From assembly GCA_030144725.1 (NCBI GenBank), contig JASKMD010000006.1:9682806-9746805 (forward strand): 64,000 nt of DNA. Reading direction: 5' to 3'. The notes under the pieces are model-generated. The model was given only the letters and a program-made list of their open reading frames with translations, did no database searches and was not told where the DNA came from. The position numbers were made by a program, and so were the translations under genes. This stretch comes from Haematococcus lacustris (Eukaryota > Chlorophyta > Chlorophyceae > Chlamydomonadales > Haematococcaceae). The stretch's first letter is position 1. Each line of letters opens with the position of its first letter. Shown piece after piece: positions 1-10,278 of this stretch.

Positions 1-361
1 TCTCAGGCTGAAGCAAGGGAGCGTTTGCGCTGCAAGTTTATGTCCCCCTCCGCCGAGCGTTTCCTGCAGTGCAAAGACAGACCCTTCGTCGCCCGCCTCC
101 AACTGTTCCACAGTCCTACGGTTCTCCGCACCTAGCAAGGTCCTCCGTCTCCATTGCACAGCCTTGGAGAGGCGGAAAAACCTTCCTGCTGACTTTGCAG
201 ATTGAACTCCACCTATCTAGCGGTATGCGCTGCGAGCAGTTCACGTCACAAACATGGAGCATGCCCGAGCCCTGGCAGCGCCACAAGTTGCCGAACTCAT
301 TGCTGATGTTGCAGTGATGGCTGCACTCGTGCGCATCAATGAAGCGGTTGGCCATTGCTGA
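1..361 (+). CDS. possible 3' exons of an unidentified gene entering from the left edge
   Basis: An open frame runs from base 1 to a TAG at 133-135 and contains the stretch SQAEARERLRCKFMSPSAE, Arg- and Glu-rich and protein-like. A second stretch, 221-361, follows an acceptor-like CTATCTAG and reads RYALRAVHVTNMEHARALAA and onward to a TGA at 359-361. I recognise no family. The two pieces may be separate exons of one gene (a donor near 142 and an acceptor near 200 or 220 would fit) or chance open frames. No promoter or upstream exon is in the window. Confidence 0.22.
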
Positions 362-547
362 GCCGCAAGGTAACAGAAGAGCTTAAGGCTTTAGGCTCGG
401 AGCGCGGACTGCCGCGGATGTAAATGGGATGATGGGCCTTAGGCAAGTTTAAAGGCCAGCGCCATGTCTTGTGAAGAGAACTGTCTTCTACATGTGAACG
501 GCGGGTTACACTGACTTTGTGAGATTGTTCCTTTAAAATTGCGTTGT

Positions 548-640
548 TCCGCTGTTGTTCCGCTGCTGCTGCTGCCGCTACTGTTCATAGCGCTCCATGA
601 AGCAGGTCCAGCCATTGGGCTCTTGCTTGGCAGTGACAGT
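548..640 (-). pseudogene. duplicated fragment of the first exon of the DUF3429/TMEM69-like gene
   Basis: Read on the minus strand this segment is nearly the same as part of exon 1 of the membrane-protein gene at 35260-35482. Both copies encode MAGPASWSA followed by NSSGSSSSGTTA. No other exon of that gene is nearby, so this is a displaced gene fragment in the transposon-rich left part. Loss of similarity on both sides gives the limits only approximately. Confidence 0.6.
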
Positions 641-684
641 GGCAGTAATGTAACACGAAATGAAGACGACTATACTGTAGATTT

Positions 685-990
685 TTGGGCGTGGATGTGC
701 TTGAGGAGAAGCACTATCGCATTGAGGTGCTAGCCGAGCTGTACAAGGAGGTGAAGCAAGTGACTGTGAAGGAGTTCCGTGAGCTTGTGGAGTTGGTGTA
801 TGCTCCTCCCTTCCCTCCCTACCCACCACACCACCACCTCCCAAGCCATTTACCCATCTTCCTTTCTGTGCCACCGGCAGTGCATGTTGAGTGCATGTTG
901 ACGAAGCAACCCCTTGATACACCACCTGTGTAGGAGGGCTTTGTGATCGTGGTAGAGGAGCTACGCGTCAAGCCCAACATCCCCACATGA
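685..990 (+). CDS. two-exon fragment of an unidentified gene (3' end)
   Basis: Exon one (about 685-795) encodes a charged helical stretch with LEEKHYRIEVLAELYKEVK and KEFRELVEL. It ends at a GTGTAT donor in phase 0. Exon two (934-990) follows a pyrimidine-rich tract and an acceptor TGTGTAG, encodes EGFVIVVEELRVKPNIPT and stops at TGA 988-990. The splice joins VEL to EGF in frame. I do not recognise the family. The 5' part is not visible; the region upstream carries the duplicated exon at 548-640. It may be a captured gene fragment, not a working gene. Confidence 0.35.
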
Positions 991-1389
991 GGGTCTCCAG
1001 GGCCATCCCTGCTGCTGGCTGAAGGCTTGTAGTAGGGTGTGACAGCAGCAGGATGGCTGTGTGTCTTGCTGCCGCTAGTGTGTCGTGTGTGGGTGTGAGC
1101 AGCAGGCTGGCCGTGTGTGGCACCATGCCTTGCAGCAGCCTAGGATTCTCATATGTCATGTGTGGGTGTGAGCAGCCCGTCCATGAGCCGTACTCGTGAG
1201 TACCGACATGTTGCAACGAGCAAGTTACATCCTGTAAAGTCCTGGTTGGACGGGCGAATACACTCTCGCGGTCTGCGGTCTGCGGTTATCAGAAGTCGAA
1301 CTAGGGTCGCCAAGGTGACTTGGGATGTATCATAAGTGTATCACGATAATCATGGTCACCCCCGCCATTCAGCTGTGACACGTCCTGAG
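991..1389. other. gene-free stretch
   Basis: No convincing coding signal on either strand. A short motif, TGTGTGGGTGTGAGCAGC, occurs twice (near 1087 and 1159), so this looks like decayed local repeat sequence. Confidence 0.4.
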
Positions 1390-1881
1390 GAAATTTCAAA
1401 TATTTCTGCGTATCACGTACAGGCTATCCCAGCATGTAAGACTTGCACCGCTGGGCTCAGCGCATCGCCGTTAGCTCCATGTCGCATGTTAACCCCCGTA
1501 GCCCGCCAAGCATCTGCACCAAGTGTAGCATTGAGAAGTGTCCAGTCGACGTAGTGCGGTACAGTATACCCCTGCTGTTGCTGCTGCTGCTGCTGTTGTT
1601 GCTCGGCGCCGGGGCAGGAGGCTGAGAGCGAGGGGGGGGGGGTGCCCACTGCCCCTGCCCCACACCTTGCCCTCCTTCCCCCCCACCCCCCAAGGGCCCA
1701 TGCTGTTGCTGCTGCTGATGCCCAACACCGGGGCAGGTGGCGGGGAGCGTGGGGACGGTGGTGGCCAGTGCCCCAACCCCACACCTTGCCCTCCTGCCCC
1801 CCCCCCCATGGCCCATGCTGTTGCTCAACACTGGGGCAGGTGGCTGACAGCGAATGCTAGCCTCCACCTTCACCCGCTGCA

Positions 1882-1889
1882 CACATTTG
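1882..1889. repeat. target site duplication of the hAT-like element (left)
   Basis: CACATTTG, repeated exactly at 3694-3701 on the other side of the element. Confidence 0.75.
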
Positions 1890-3693
1890 TAGGGTTGGCC
1901 AGAACCGTAGCGGCGTATATACGTAGGTACGTATATACAGTATATACGTAGCGTACCCCGACCACCGTGTATCCGTAGGCAGCCGTAGGTACGTCGGTGG
2001 ACCGTACAATACCGTACAAGACCGCCCCGCCCCGCCCCGCCCCGCCCCGCCCCGCCCCGCCCCGCCCCGCCCCGCCCCGCCCCGCCCCGCCCCGCCCCGC
2101 CCCGCCCCGCCCCGCCCCGCCCCGCCCCGCCCCGCCCCGCCCCGCCCCGCCCCGCCCCGCCCCGCCCCGCCCCGCCCCGCCCCGCCCCGCCCCGCCCCGC
2201 CCCGCCCCGCCCCGCCCCGCCCCGCCCCGCCCCGCCCCGCCCCGCCCCGCCCCGCCCCGCCCCGCCCCGCCCCGCCCCGCCCCGCCCCGCCCCGCCCCGC
2301 CCCGCCCCGCCCCGCCCCGCCCCGCCCCGCCCCGCCCCGCCCCGCCCCGCCCCGCCCCGCCCCGCCCCGCCCCGCCCCGCCCCGCCCCGCCCCGCCCCGC
2401 CCCGCCCCGCCCCGCCCCGCCCCGCCCCGCCCCGCCCCGCCCCGCCCCGCCCCGCCCCGCCCCGCCCCGCCCCGCCCCGCCCCGCCCCGCCCCGCCCCGC
2501 CCCGCCCCGCCCCGCCCCGCCCCGCCCCGCCCCGCCCCGCCCCGCCCCGCCCCGCCCCGCCCCGCCCCGCCCCGCCCCGCCCCGCCCCGCCCCGCCCCGC
2601 CCCGCCCCGCCCCGCCCCGCCCCGCCCCGCCCCGCCCCGCCCCGCCCCGCCCCGCCCCGCCCCGCCCCGCCCCGCCCCGCCCCGCCCCGCCCCGCCCCGC
2701 CCCGCCCCGCCCCGCCCCGCCCCGCCCCGCCCCGCCCCGCCCCGCCCCGCCCCGCCCCGCCCCGCCCCGCCCCGCCCCGCCCCGCCCCGCCCCGCCCCGC
2801 CCCGCCCCGCCCCGCCCCGCCCCGCCCCGCCCCGCCCCGCCCCGCCCCGCCCCGCCCCGCCCCGCCCCGCCCCGCCCCGCCCCGCCCCGCCCCGCCCCGC
2901 CCCGCCCCGCCCCGCCCCGCCCCGCCCCGCCCCGCCCCGCCCCGCCCCGCCCCGCCCCGCCCCGCCCCGCCCCGCCCCGCCCCGCCCCGCCCCGCCCCGC
3001 CCCGCCCCGCCCCGCCCCGCCCCGCCCCGCCCCGCCCCGCCCCGCCCCGCCCCGCCCCGCCCCGCCCCGCCCCGCCCCGCCCCGCCCCGCCCCGCCCAGC
3101 CCAGCCCAGCCCAGCCCAGCCCAGCCCAGCCCAGCCCAGCCCAGAGAGTGCGAAGAAGATCGCACACATCCGGGGAAACAGCAATGCAGGAATGAAGGTG
3201 GTGGTGGTGGTGAGGAGCTGGTGCTATCAAAAGCATGCCTGGAGGTGGGGGAGGAGGGGGTGATGTTGTAGAGAAAGCTAGCACGAGGGGATTAAACCAT
3301 GCACACATGGTTTACAGAGTAGGAGCACATGGCCACACATGCGTGGCACACATGATTGGTCGAGTAGGAGCCCATGGCTGACTACACAACTGCACCCACG
3401 GCTGCCACACGAGGGGTTTGGACACATGCTTGGCGCACAGAGTAGAAGCACATTGCTAACGGCATGCATGGCTGGCTGGCATATAGATGTGTCACGACAC
3501 TGCTATTGGTTGAGATTCTGAACATGCTTACCCTTAGCGGGCGTTTCTATACTTGTTGTGCACCAAACTACATACTCACTTTCGCAAAATGATGACCCTG
3601 CCCCTACGGAATACACTACGGAATCACGAATACACTAAATACGTATGTAGATACCGTCGTTCTAGCCGCCACATACGGATCTGGCCAACCCTA
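1890..3693. mobile_element. non-autonomous hAT-like DNA transposon carrying a CCCCG array
   Basis: The ends are inverted repeats beginning TAGGGTTGGCCAGA, 19 of 20 bases matching (TAGGGTTGGCCAGAACCGTA at 1890 against the same with one change, reversed, at 3674-3693). The flanks are a direct 8-bp repeat CACATTTG at 1882-1889 and 3694-3701. An 8-bp duplication and a TA-purine-NG terminus are usual for hAT elements. The paralogue at 11686-12063 has no insertion at this place. No transposase is seen: the interior is the pentamer array (2022-3144), a short region with TATATACG repeats near 1914-1950, and about 515 bp of unremarkable sequence. Confidence 0.75.
2022..3144. repeat. pentanucleotide array (CCCCG)~215 followed by (CCCAG)~10
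   Basis: About 1,074 bp of unbroken CCCCG, changing at 3096 to CCCAG for about ten units. The array lies inside the hAT-like element. Frames through it stay open in several directions (Pro-Arg-Pro-Ala or Gly-Ala-Gly-Arg repeats), but this is a by-product of the five-base period and not a gene. Confidence 0.98.
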
Positions 3694-3701
3694 CACATTT
3701 G
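3694..3701. repeat. target site duplication of the hAT-like element (right)
   Basis: CACATTTG, the partner of 1882-1889. Confidence 0.75.
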
Positions 3702-3919
3702 TAGTGGGCTACAAGTGGGAGGTGCATTGCCTCACACCCAGCTCGGAGTGTTTTGTCAACAAGGGTGGCTGGCCCTAGAGCATCACCGCGCTCATAGCGC
3801 AGATGGGCCTGGCCGAGCATTGGAGCATCACGTAGTACCTCCCAAACAGTGTCTCTCCCATCATCATTGGGTGCCATGCACAAAGTTGTCCATGCTTTCC
3901 ATTTGCCAACCACGCATGG

Positions 3920-3959
3920 GGCGCGTTTCCAATGGACGGAGAAAAGAGATAAGAGACCG
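3920..3959 (+). repeat. left terminal inverted repeat
   Basis: Begins GGCGCGTTTCCAATGGACGG; matches the reverse complement of 10805-10844 with three differences. Confidence 0.75.
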
Positions 3960-4593
3960 CCCATTTGCATGAATTCAAACGCGTTTCCAATGGACGGAGA
4001 AAAGAGATAAGAGCTGCATGGACGTCCACTTTCCAGCCGCCGCCTACGCCTTCATTGATCTACACACGAGCTGCCCAGCAACATGGATAGCAGTAGCAGC
4101 AGCGGTTACAGCGGAAATAGCGGCAGCAGTAGAGCAAGTTTAACAAGTTAAGCAAAGGGAGAATGCACACACGCCAATGCACACACGCAGCCTCCCCGCG
4201 AACCAAAGCTACACGCAAGTGCACAAAGTGCGCCGTGCAAGTCAGTCGTGCAAGTCAGTGCAGTTGTGCAAGTCAGGCTGCGGGGCTTATCAGGCTAACT
4301 AGTCAAGCACTCTCCGCACTAGCGGGACTAGCTAAGTATGCTCCGGGGGGCTACAACTCTCTATGGCACTGCTCCGCGTTGAAATTGCGGTGCTCGTCAA
4401 ACAGCTGATGCGCCCTCAGCTGATGCGCCCTCTGCAACAATACGGACGAGGACCATCCCCTGGGCATATGTCCTCTTCATCAGCTCCTGCGGCTTAGGTG
4501 GCGACGCAGAAGCGGCAACGGGACATTGGACATCACAGCGATGCCCTGGAGAAACATGCTGTCGCCCAGCCTAACCCAGCTCTCGCTGCGGCT

Positions 4594-4598
4594 CCGGT
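4594..4598. repeat. copia target site duplication (left)
   Basis: CCGGT directly before the TG of the 5' LTR; repeated at 10562-10566. Confidence 0.93.
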
Positions 4599-4881
4599 TG
4601 TTAGTTGCATACCCTCCCGGAGCAGTTGAGATCAAGCACCGGGATTGTAGGGTGTGCCTGCCAGCGGTCCGGCCGCGATGAGTGCGAGTGTGACTGCCGT
4701 ATTTAGGGCAGACACCCGGCAGTCGTAGGCACCCTGAACTGGTGTCCGCGTCTGCCCGTGCTCTTCCAACAGGTAGGCGCAAGGTTGCGCAAGGTTGACG
4801 CAAGGTTGCGCGTTAGCAGTTGTGGCAGATCAATGTAACTACCCTGAACTGGTGTCCGCGTCTGCCCGTGCTCTTCCAACA
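4599..4881 (+). repeat. 5' long terminal repeat of the copia element
   Basis: 283 bp, TGTTAGTTGCAT to CTCTTCCAACA, identical over its length to 10279-10561. It contains an internal duplication: the block ACCCTGAACTGGTGTCCGCG plus the following bases to CTCTTCCAACA occurs twice (near 4731 and 4841). It should hold the Pol II promoter and polyadenylation signals; no clear TATA box is visible. Confidence 0.97.
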
Positions 4882-4900
4882 GGTTATGGGCCCACGCGCT
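4882..4900 (+). promoter_or_regulatory. primer binding site for an internal (half) initiator tRNA-Met
   Basis: GGTTATGGGCCCACGCGCT starts at the base after the LTR. Its reverse complement contains GGGCCCATAACC, the anticodon arm of eukaryotic initiator tRNA-Met, preceded by AGCGCG as in the stem before it. Copia-type elements are known to prime from a tRNA cleaved in the anticodon loop, and this site fits that mode and not a 3'-CCA site. Confidence 0.85.
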
Positions 4901-4968
4901 GACGCGCGATAGGACTCCAGTGAGTTGCTGGCTAGGGTTCGTGTGGTTGACAGCCGAGTCGACCAGCG

Positions 4969-7900
4969 ATGGCAACTAATCCCCCAATCTCTGGCAATTT
5001 TCCCACCATTCTCGATGATGACAACTGGCCGATCTGGAGCATCCGGACTGAGGGCCTTCTGGTCGAAGCAAACCTCTGGTCCGTCGTCGCCGACGGCGTC
5101 ACCCCCTTACCCACTGTGCCAGCAGACACCGCCACTCAGGAGGAGCGGGCAGCATATGCTGCAGATCTAGCCCGCTCCCGTGCAGACAGCCTGCTGGACC
5201 GCAAAGCCCTAGCCTTTATCCAGCGGCACGTATCCAACCTCCACATCTTTACTGTCAAGCACGCAGACTCAGCGCAAGACGCCTGGGAGACCCTCGAATC
5301 CCAGTTCACCGAATCGTCAGTCGCGCGACAGTCGCAACTTCAGCAGCGACTCTCCCTCCTGCGCATGGAGCCAGGCGAGTCTGTAGCGCGCTTCTTTGCG
5401 CGCTTGCAGCAGCTGCTAACTGAGCTGGAAGCCTGCAACTGTGAGACCTCTGAATCCACAGTGGTCCTCGCCATTTTGGCAGCTCTCCCATCTGAGTATG
5501 AGGGCACAGTCGAACGCCTGCGCTATGATCAGACCAGCGCAGACCTGAAGGTCGAGCGCATCAAGCGGGTGCTGCTGAGCAAGGAAGCTGACCTGCTCGG
5601 CAAGCAGATGCAGCAGCAACTCAGCACCTCCTCATCCTCACTCTGGTCCTACTCCTCCCCTACTGACAGCAGGGGGGCTGGTAGTTCATGCGGACAGGGG
5701 GGCAGGGGCAGGCCCAGGTTTCCTCAGCAGTCTCGTGAGCAGCAGAGCCCAGCACAGCAGCAGCAGCCCAGAGCACAGTCGCCTGACAGGTCCACCAGGG
5801 ACGTCAGCTCACATGCTCACCTGACCTGCAACTACTGTGCTAAGCCAGGTCACATCATGTCTGAGTGTTTCACGTTTGACAGGGATCAGCGCAACCGCAT
5901 GAAGACTCTGTTCAGCAACCAGCCCGTGCCCAGCAGCCCAGGCAGGAGACCCAGTCCAGCCAGAAGCCCTAGCCCAGCCAGGAGATCCAGCCCCAGCAGA
6001 GGCAGGGCCCAGACCCCAGGCAGGGCTGCAGCTCACAGCCCATCCAGGGGCCCCTCTCTGTTCACTGCTACTGCGTGCTCTGACACTGATGATGATGACA
6101 CGCAGATGCTGCAGCCCAGACTGAACTTCAGCAGTGACCTGTACTCTCCCTTCTTCATTGACTCAGGAGCCTCACAGCACATGATCAAAGACCTGCAGTT
6201 CTTCAACAGCTACACAGCCTTTCCACCACAGCAGCACAGAAAAGTCAAATTGGCAGCTGAAGGGCACAGTGTCTGGGCAGTAGGATCTGGCAGCATCTTC
6301 CTCAGCACCAAGCGTGGCTTCTGGCTTCTTGATAATGCTCTGTATGTGCCTGACAGCAAGCAGAACTTCATCTCAGTCACTGCAGCCACAGATGCAGGCA
6401 GCAGCTTCCTTTTCAGAGGTGACACATGCCTGATCAGGTGCAACCAGTTTGGCAGCATGCTCAGAGTCAATGCTCATAAGATCAGAAACAGCTACATCCT
6501 GGCAGCTGTTCCCATGCCAGACCGCCCTGACACAGACTCTGAGCCAGAGCAGCTGCACAGCATCAGGCAATCTGCCTTACAGCCAGACAACAGGGTACAG
6601 CTGGAGCCTCTTGACAACGTGGCTGCGCCTTCAGCCTACAGCACCACCTCCATCCCTCCTCAGGTGTGGCATCAGCGCCTGTGTCATGCCTCATATGCTG
6701 CACTTTCACGCATGCAATCAGAGGGCATGGTGAGAGGTGTATCCACTACAGCAGCACAGTTTAAGGCAGCTGCCTCTGATCCAGCTGTGTGTGTAGGCTG
6801 TGTCAAGGGCAAGCAGCACAAGAATGTCGCATTCGCAGGACCCTCTCCCAATGCAGCACCAGTGACAGCTCCCTTAGAGCTGATCCACATGGATGTCTGT
6901 GGCCCCATGCACGCCAGTGCCAGGGATGGCAGCCTGTATGTGGCAACTTTCCTTGATGAACACACCAAGCTGTCAGTGTGTATGCCCATCAGCAGCAAGG
7001 CTCAAGTACCTGACATAGTTAGGACAGTCATTGAGGAGCTTGAGACCCAGTCAGGTTTCCGCTGCAAGGCCATCCGAACAGACAATGGAACAGAGTATGT
7101 CAACAGCCGCATGAAAGAGTACTGCCGCAGCAAGGGCATAGTACACCAGCACTCAGCCCCTTACAGCCCACAACAGAATGGTGCAGCTGAACGCTTGAAC
7201 AGAACTATCTTTGAGAAGGCCCGCAGCATCATTCACTCGGCAGACATATCACTCAGCTTCTGGGCTCATGCAGTCAAGTTTGCCAACCATGTCAGATGCT
7301 TGCTACCTGTGTCAGGCCAGCCACTCACACCTTGGGAAGCCTTCTATGGTGTCAAGCCTGATCTGTCAGGTCTCAGAGTGTTTGGCTGCAGAGTCTGGCT
7401 CTATGTCCCTGACCACCAGCGCAGCAAGCTACAGGCCAAGTCTGTTGAAGGCCTGTTCTTGGGCTATGAGCCTGGCTCTAAAGCTTACAGAGTGCTGGTC
7501 AACGGTCGAGAGACATGCAGCAAGGACATAGTGTTTGATGAACTGTCAGTCCTGCAGCCTACTCGCCAACAAGACCAGGCAACACAGCCTGTGTTTCTCT
7601 TGCCCCTCCCACCCAGCCCTAACAACCCCTCTGAGCCACTGACCCCAGTAGCTCCTGCTGAGGGGGGCAACAGCCTGCAGCAGCAGCAGCAGCAGCAACA
7701 GCAGACCAGCAGCAGCAGCTCTGAGGACAGTGGGAGCAGCAGCAGCATCAGCAGGCCAGGCAGCAGTGCACAGCGACCACGGTCCAGACCGCTGGAAGGC
7801 ATAGGGGCACACCAGCAGGACAGCAGCAGCTCAGACTCTCCACCCAGTGAGCAAGAACCCAGTGAGCAAGTCAGCCTGACTGCCAGATATGAGCCAGGAT

Positions 7901-10002
7901 CTCACATGTGGCACCAACAGCAACTAGAGTTCATCAACAGACTACCCAGACCAGGAATAGGCAGATTCAGTCTTCAACCCATGCCTCTAGCCAGGGAGAC
8001 AGTGGGAGCACAGCCAGTTGCAGCAGCAGCACCTGCAGCAATAGCACCTGCAGCACCAGTTGCAGCACCAGCAGTAGCGCCAGCAGCAGCTAGACCAGCA
8101 GCATCAGCAGCACCAGCAGCAGCAAGACCAGCAGCACCAGCTGCAGCATCAGCAAGACCAGCAGCAGCAAGACCAGCAGCAGCAAGGCCAGCAGCACCAG
8201 CTGCAGCATCAGCAGCAGCAAGACAAGCAGCACCAACCGCAGCACCCTCAGCAGCCAGACCTGTGGTGCACCCATCTGCTGTGCACCTATCTGTGCACCC
8301 ATCTGCACCCATGCCTGATGCACCTGACTCACGGCCCTCTTCGCCTGAGGCACCTGGTGCACCCCAGCCACGGCGCAACCCACCAAGGGACCGACGCTCA
8401 CCACTCAGGATTAGGCAGCCTGAGATAAATGCCATGACTGTGTCAGACTCTCATATCAATGACACACCCACTGTGGCAGAGGCTCTGGCTGGTCCCATGG
8501 CAGACTTGTGGATTGAAGCCATGAATGCTGAGCTGGCCTCCTTGCATTCAAACCAAACATGGTGCCTTGAAGAGCGTCCTGCCAATGCACGTGTGCTGCC
8601 TACCAAATGGGTACTAAAAGTGAAGCGTGATGCTGCAGGGAACATTGAGAAGCTGAAGGCCAGGCTAGTGGCAAAGGGGTTCTATCAACAATCAGGTGTG
8701 GATGTAGGAGACGTCTACGCACCAGTCAGCAAGCATACCACATTGCGCACCCTTCTGGCCAAGGCAGCAGCTGAGGACATGGAGATTCATCAGTTAGACT
8801 TTGAGACAGCCTTCCTGAACGGCAAGCTAGAGCCAGGAGAGGTCATTTATGTGCAGCAGCCAGAGGGTTTTGAGGAGGGCAGCACCAACACTGTGTGCCG
8901 TCTGCAGAAGGCCCTGTATGGTCTAAGGCAGGCCCCTAGGGCGTGGCATGCCAGGCTGTGTGAGGAACTGCTGAGCATGGGCTTTAAGGCCTCTGAAGCA
9001 GATCCTGCCCTGTTTACCCTACAGCTGAGCACTGGCATGGTGTACCTGCTAGTGTATGTGGACGACTGCCTTCTGTGCACCCAGCAGGGGGACACCTCAG
9101 GATTGGCCTACGTGAAGAAGCAGCTGTCCTCAGCCTTCAAACTGAAGGACTTGGGTGAGGCCCGGTGGTTCCTAGGGATGCAGCTGACCAGGGACAGAGC
9201 TGAGGGCACCATCAAGCTTGACCAGCACAAATTCATCCTGGAGCTGGTCACAGCCAACAGCAAGTCAGCAGCCCACAGCAAGCCTCTGCCCATGGCCCCT
9301 GCTGTTAAGCTAGTCAGGGAAGGGGATGCCTTGGACACGACTCTGCATCATTACAGTGCTCTGGTGGGCAGCCTGCTATACCTGACCTGTTGCACACGGC
9401 CAGACATTGCATTTGCTGTGGGTGCCTTGGCCAGGCACATGTCTGCACCCACTAAGCAGCACTGGTTGGCCGTCTGCAGTGTGCTATGCTACCTGAAGGG
9501 CACTGCAGATCAAGGACTTCTGTTTGGTGGTGTGTCAGGGTTGCAGGGCTTCTCTGATGCAGACTATGCAGGAGACAAGGACACAGCCAGAAGCACCACT
9601 GGGTATATCTTCACTCTGAATGGGGGTGCCATCAGCTGGTCTAGCCGCCTCCAGCCGACTGTGGCTATGTCAACAGCAGAAGCAGAGTATATGGCAGCGT
9701 CCAGCGCAGCCAAGGAGGCTCTGTGGCTGCGCAAGCTCATGAGGGATCTGCAGCTGGATGCCAGCTGTGTGCACCTGGGCTGTGACAACCAAGCAGCCAT
9801 TCAGCTCTTGCACAACCCCATGGCCACCTCCAGGGCTAAGCACATAGACGTGCACCACCACTTTGTCAGAGAGCGCATCAGCAGGGGTGAGGTAGCTTTC
9901 CACTACTGCCACACCTCCAGCATGCTGGCAGATATCCTCACTAAGCCCTTGGCAGCAGTCCAGTTTAACATGGGCAAGCAAGGATGTGGAGTGTTCAGCT
10001 GA
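4969..10002 (+). CDS. copia gag-pol polyprotein (gag, protease, integrase, reverse transcriptase, RNase H)
   Basis: A 1,677-codon frame with no stop. Residues 1-230 look like a copia-type gag. A zinc knuckle CNYCAKPGHIMSEC (CX2CX4HX4C) lies near 286-299. The protease motif IDSGASQHM is near 397, and a gag-pre-integrase region with WHQRLCHA near 566. The integrase core has Asp642, Asp705 and Glu741; the last two are 35 residues apart (DD35E). Low-complexity Gln/Ser and Ala/Pro spacers fill about 900-1110. Reverse transcriptase starts near 1214 and has YVDD at 1363-1366. RNase H starts near 1527 (FSDADYAGD), with MSTAEAEYMA and a final ADILTKPL. The order protease-integrase-RT-RNase H defines Ty1/copia. 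Gag and pol share one frame. The ATG at 4969 lies 88 bp after the LTR. Confidence 0.97.
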   Translation: MATNPPISGNFPTILDDDNWPIWSIRTEGLLVEANLWSVVADGVTPLPTVPADTATQEERAAYAADLARSRADSLLDRKALAFIQRHVSNLHIFTVKHADSAQDAWETLESQFTESSVARQSQLQQRLSLLRMEPGESVARFFARLQQLLTELEACNCETSESTVVLAILAALPSEYEGTVERLRYDQTSADLKVERIKRVLLSKEADLLGKQMQQQLSTSSSSLWSYSSPTDSRGAGSSCGQGGRGRPRFPQQSREQQSPAQQQQPRAQSPDRSTRDVSSHAHLTCNYCAKPGHIMSECFTFDRDQRNRMKTLFSNQPVPSSPGRRPSPARSPSPARRSSPSRGRAQTPGRAAAHSPSRGPSLFTATACSDTDDDDTQMLQPRLNFSSDLYSPFFIDSGASQHMIKDLQFFNSYTAFPPQQHRKVKLAAEGHSVWAVGSGSIFLSTKRGFWLLDNALYVPDSKQNFISVTAATDAGSSFLFRGDTCLIRCNQFGSMLRVNAHKIRNSYILAAVPMPDRPDTDSEPEQLHSIRQSALQPDNRVQLEPLDNVAAPSAYSTTSIPPQVWHQRLCHASYAALSRMQSEGMVRGVSTTAAQFKAAASDPAVCVGCVKGKQHKNVAFAGPSPNAAPVTAPLELIHMDVCGPMHASARDGSLYVATFLDEHTKLSVCMPISSKAQVPDIVRTVIEELETQSGFRCKAIRTDNGTEYVNSRMKEYCRSKGIVHQHSAPYSPQQNGAAERLNRTIFEKARSIIHSADISLSFWAHAVKFANHVRCLLPVSGQPLTPWEAFYGVKPDLSGLRVFGCRVWLYVPDHQRSKLQAKSVEGLFLGYEPGSKAYRVLVNGRETCSKDIVFDELSVLQPTRQQDQATQPVFLLPLPPSPNNPSEPLTPVAPAEGGNSLQQQQQQQQQTSSSSSEDSGSSSSISRPGSSAQRPRSRPLEGIGAHQQDSSSSDSPPSEQEPSEQVSLTARYEPGSHMWHQQQLEFINRLPRPGIGRFSLQPMPLARETVGAQPVAAAAPAAIAPAAPVAAPAVAPAAARPAASAAPAAARPAAPAAASARPAAARPAAARPAAPAAASAAARQAAPTAAPSAARPVVHPSAVHLSVHPSAPMPDAPDSRPSSPEAPGAPQPRRNPPRDRRSPLRIRQPEINAMTVSDSHINDTPTVAEALAGPMADLWIEAMNAELASLHSNQTWCLEERPANARVLPTKWVLKVKRDAAGNIEKLKARLVAKGFYQQSGVDVGDVYAPVSKHTTLRTLLAKAAAEDMEIHQLDFETAFLNGKLEPGEVIYVQQPEGFEEGSTNTVCRLQKALYGLRQAPRAWHARLCEELLSMGFKASEADPALFTLQLSTGMVYLLVYVDDCLLCTQQGDTSGLAYVKKQLSSAFKLKDLGEARWFLGMQLTRDRAEGTIKLDQHKFILELVTANSKSAAHSKPLPMAPAVKLVREGDALDTTLHHYSALVGSLLYLTCCTRPDIAFAVGALARHMSAPTKQHWLAVCSVLCYLKGTADQGLLFGGVSGLQGFSDADYAGDKDTARSTTGYIFTLNGGAISWSSRLQPTVAMSTAEAEYMAASSAAKEALWLRKLMRDLQLDASCVHLGCDNQAAIQLLHNPMATSRAKHIDVHHHFVRERISRGEVAFHYCHTSSMLADILTKPLAAVQFNMGKQGCGVFS

Positions 10003-10269
10003 ACAGGCACAGGTCTTATCTGATCTGAAACAGCCTGTGGTATCCAGCCTGTGATGAACATCAGGACTGGAGCATGGAAGGATTCTAGGCACAGGCCTGC
10101 TTGCCTGTTAACAGCCTGTTGATCTTAGCATGGTGTGCTTTTGCCATGATCTGAGAAGTTGCCCGCAGTTGTTTGCTTGGCTCAGGCTTGCATGCCTGCT
10201 AACCGCCAGTAGCTTGCTTAAACAGTTGTTGGAAGTGCAAAGTTGTTGCTCTCACCTAGCCAGACCTCT

Positions 10270-10278
10270 GAGTGGGAG
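10270..10278 (+). promoter_or_regulatory. polypurine tract of the copia element
   Basis: GAGTGGGAG directly before the 3' LTR, the expected place for second-strand priming. The 276 bp between the gag-pol stop and the LTR hold no other gene. Confidence 0.6.

Noticed and set aside
1997..3271. Long Pro-Arg-Pro-Ala and Gly-Ala-Gly-Arg open frames
   Set aside because: They are produced by the stop-free CCCCG pentamer array inside a transposon, on both strands; no start context, no domain.
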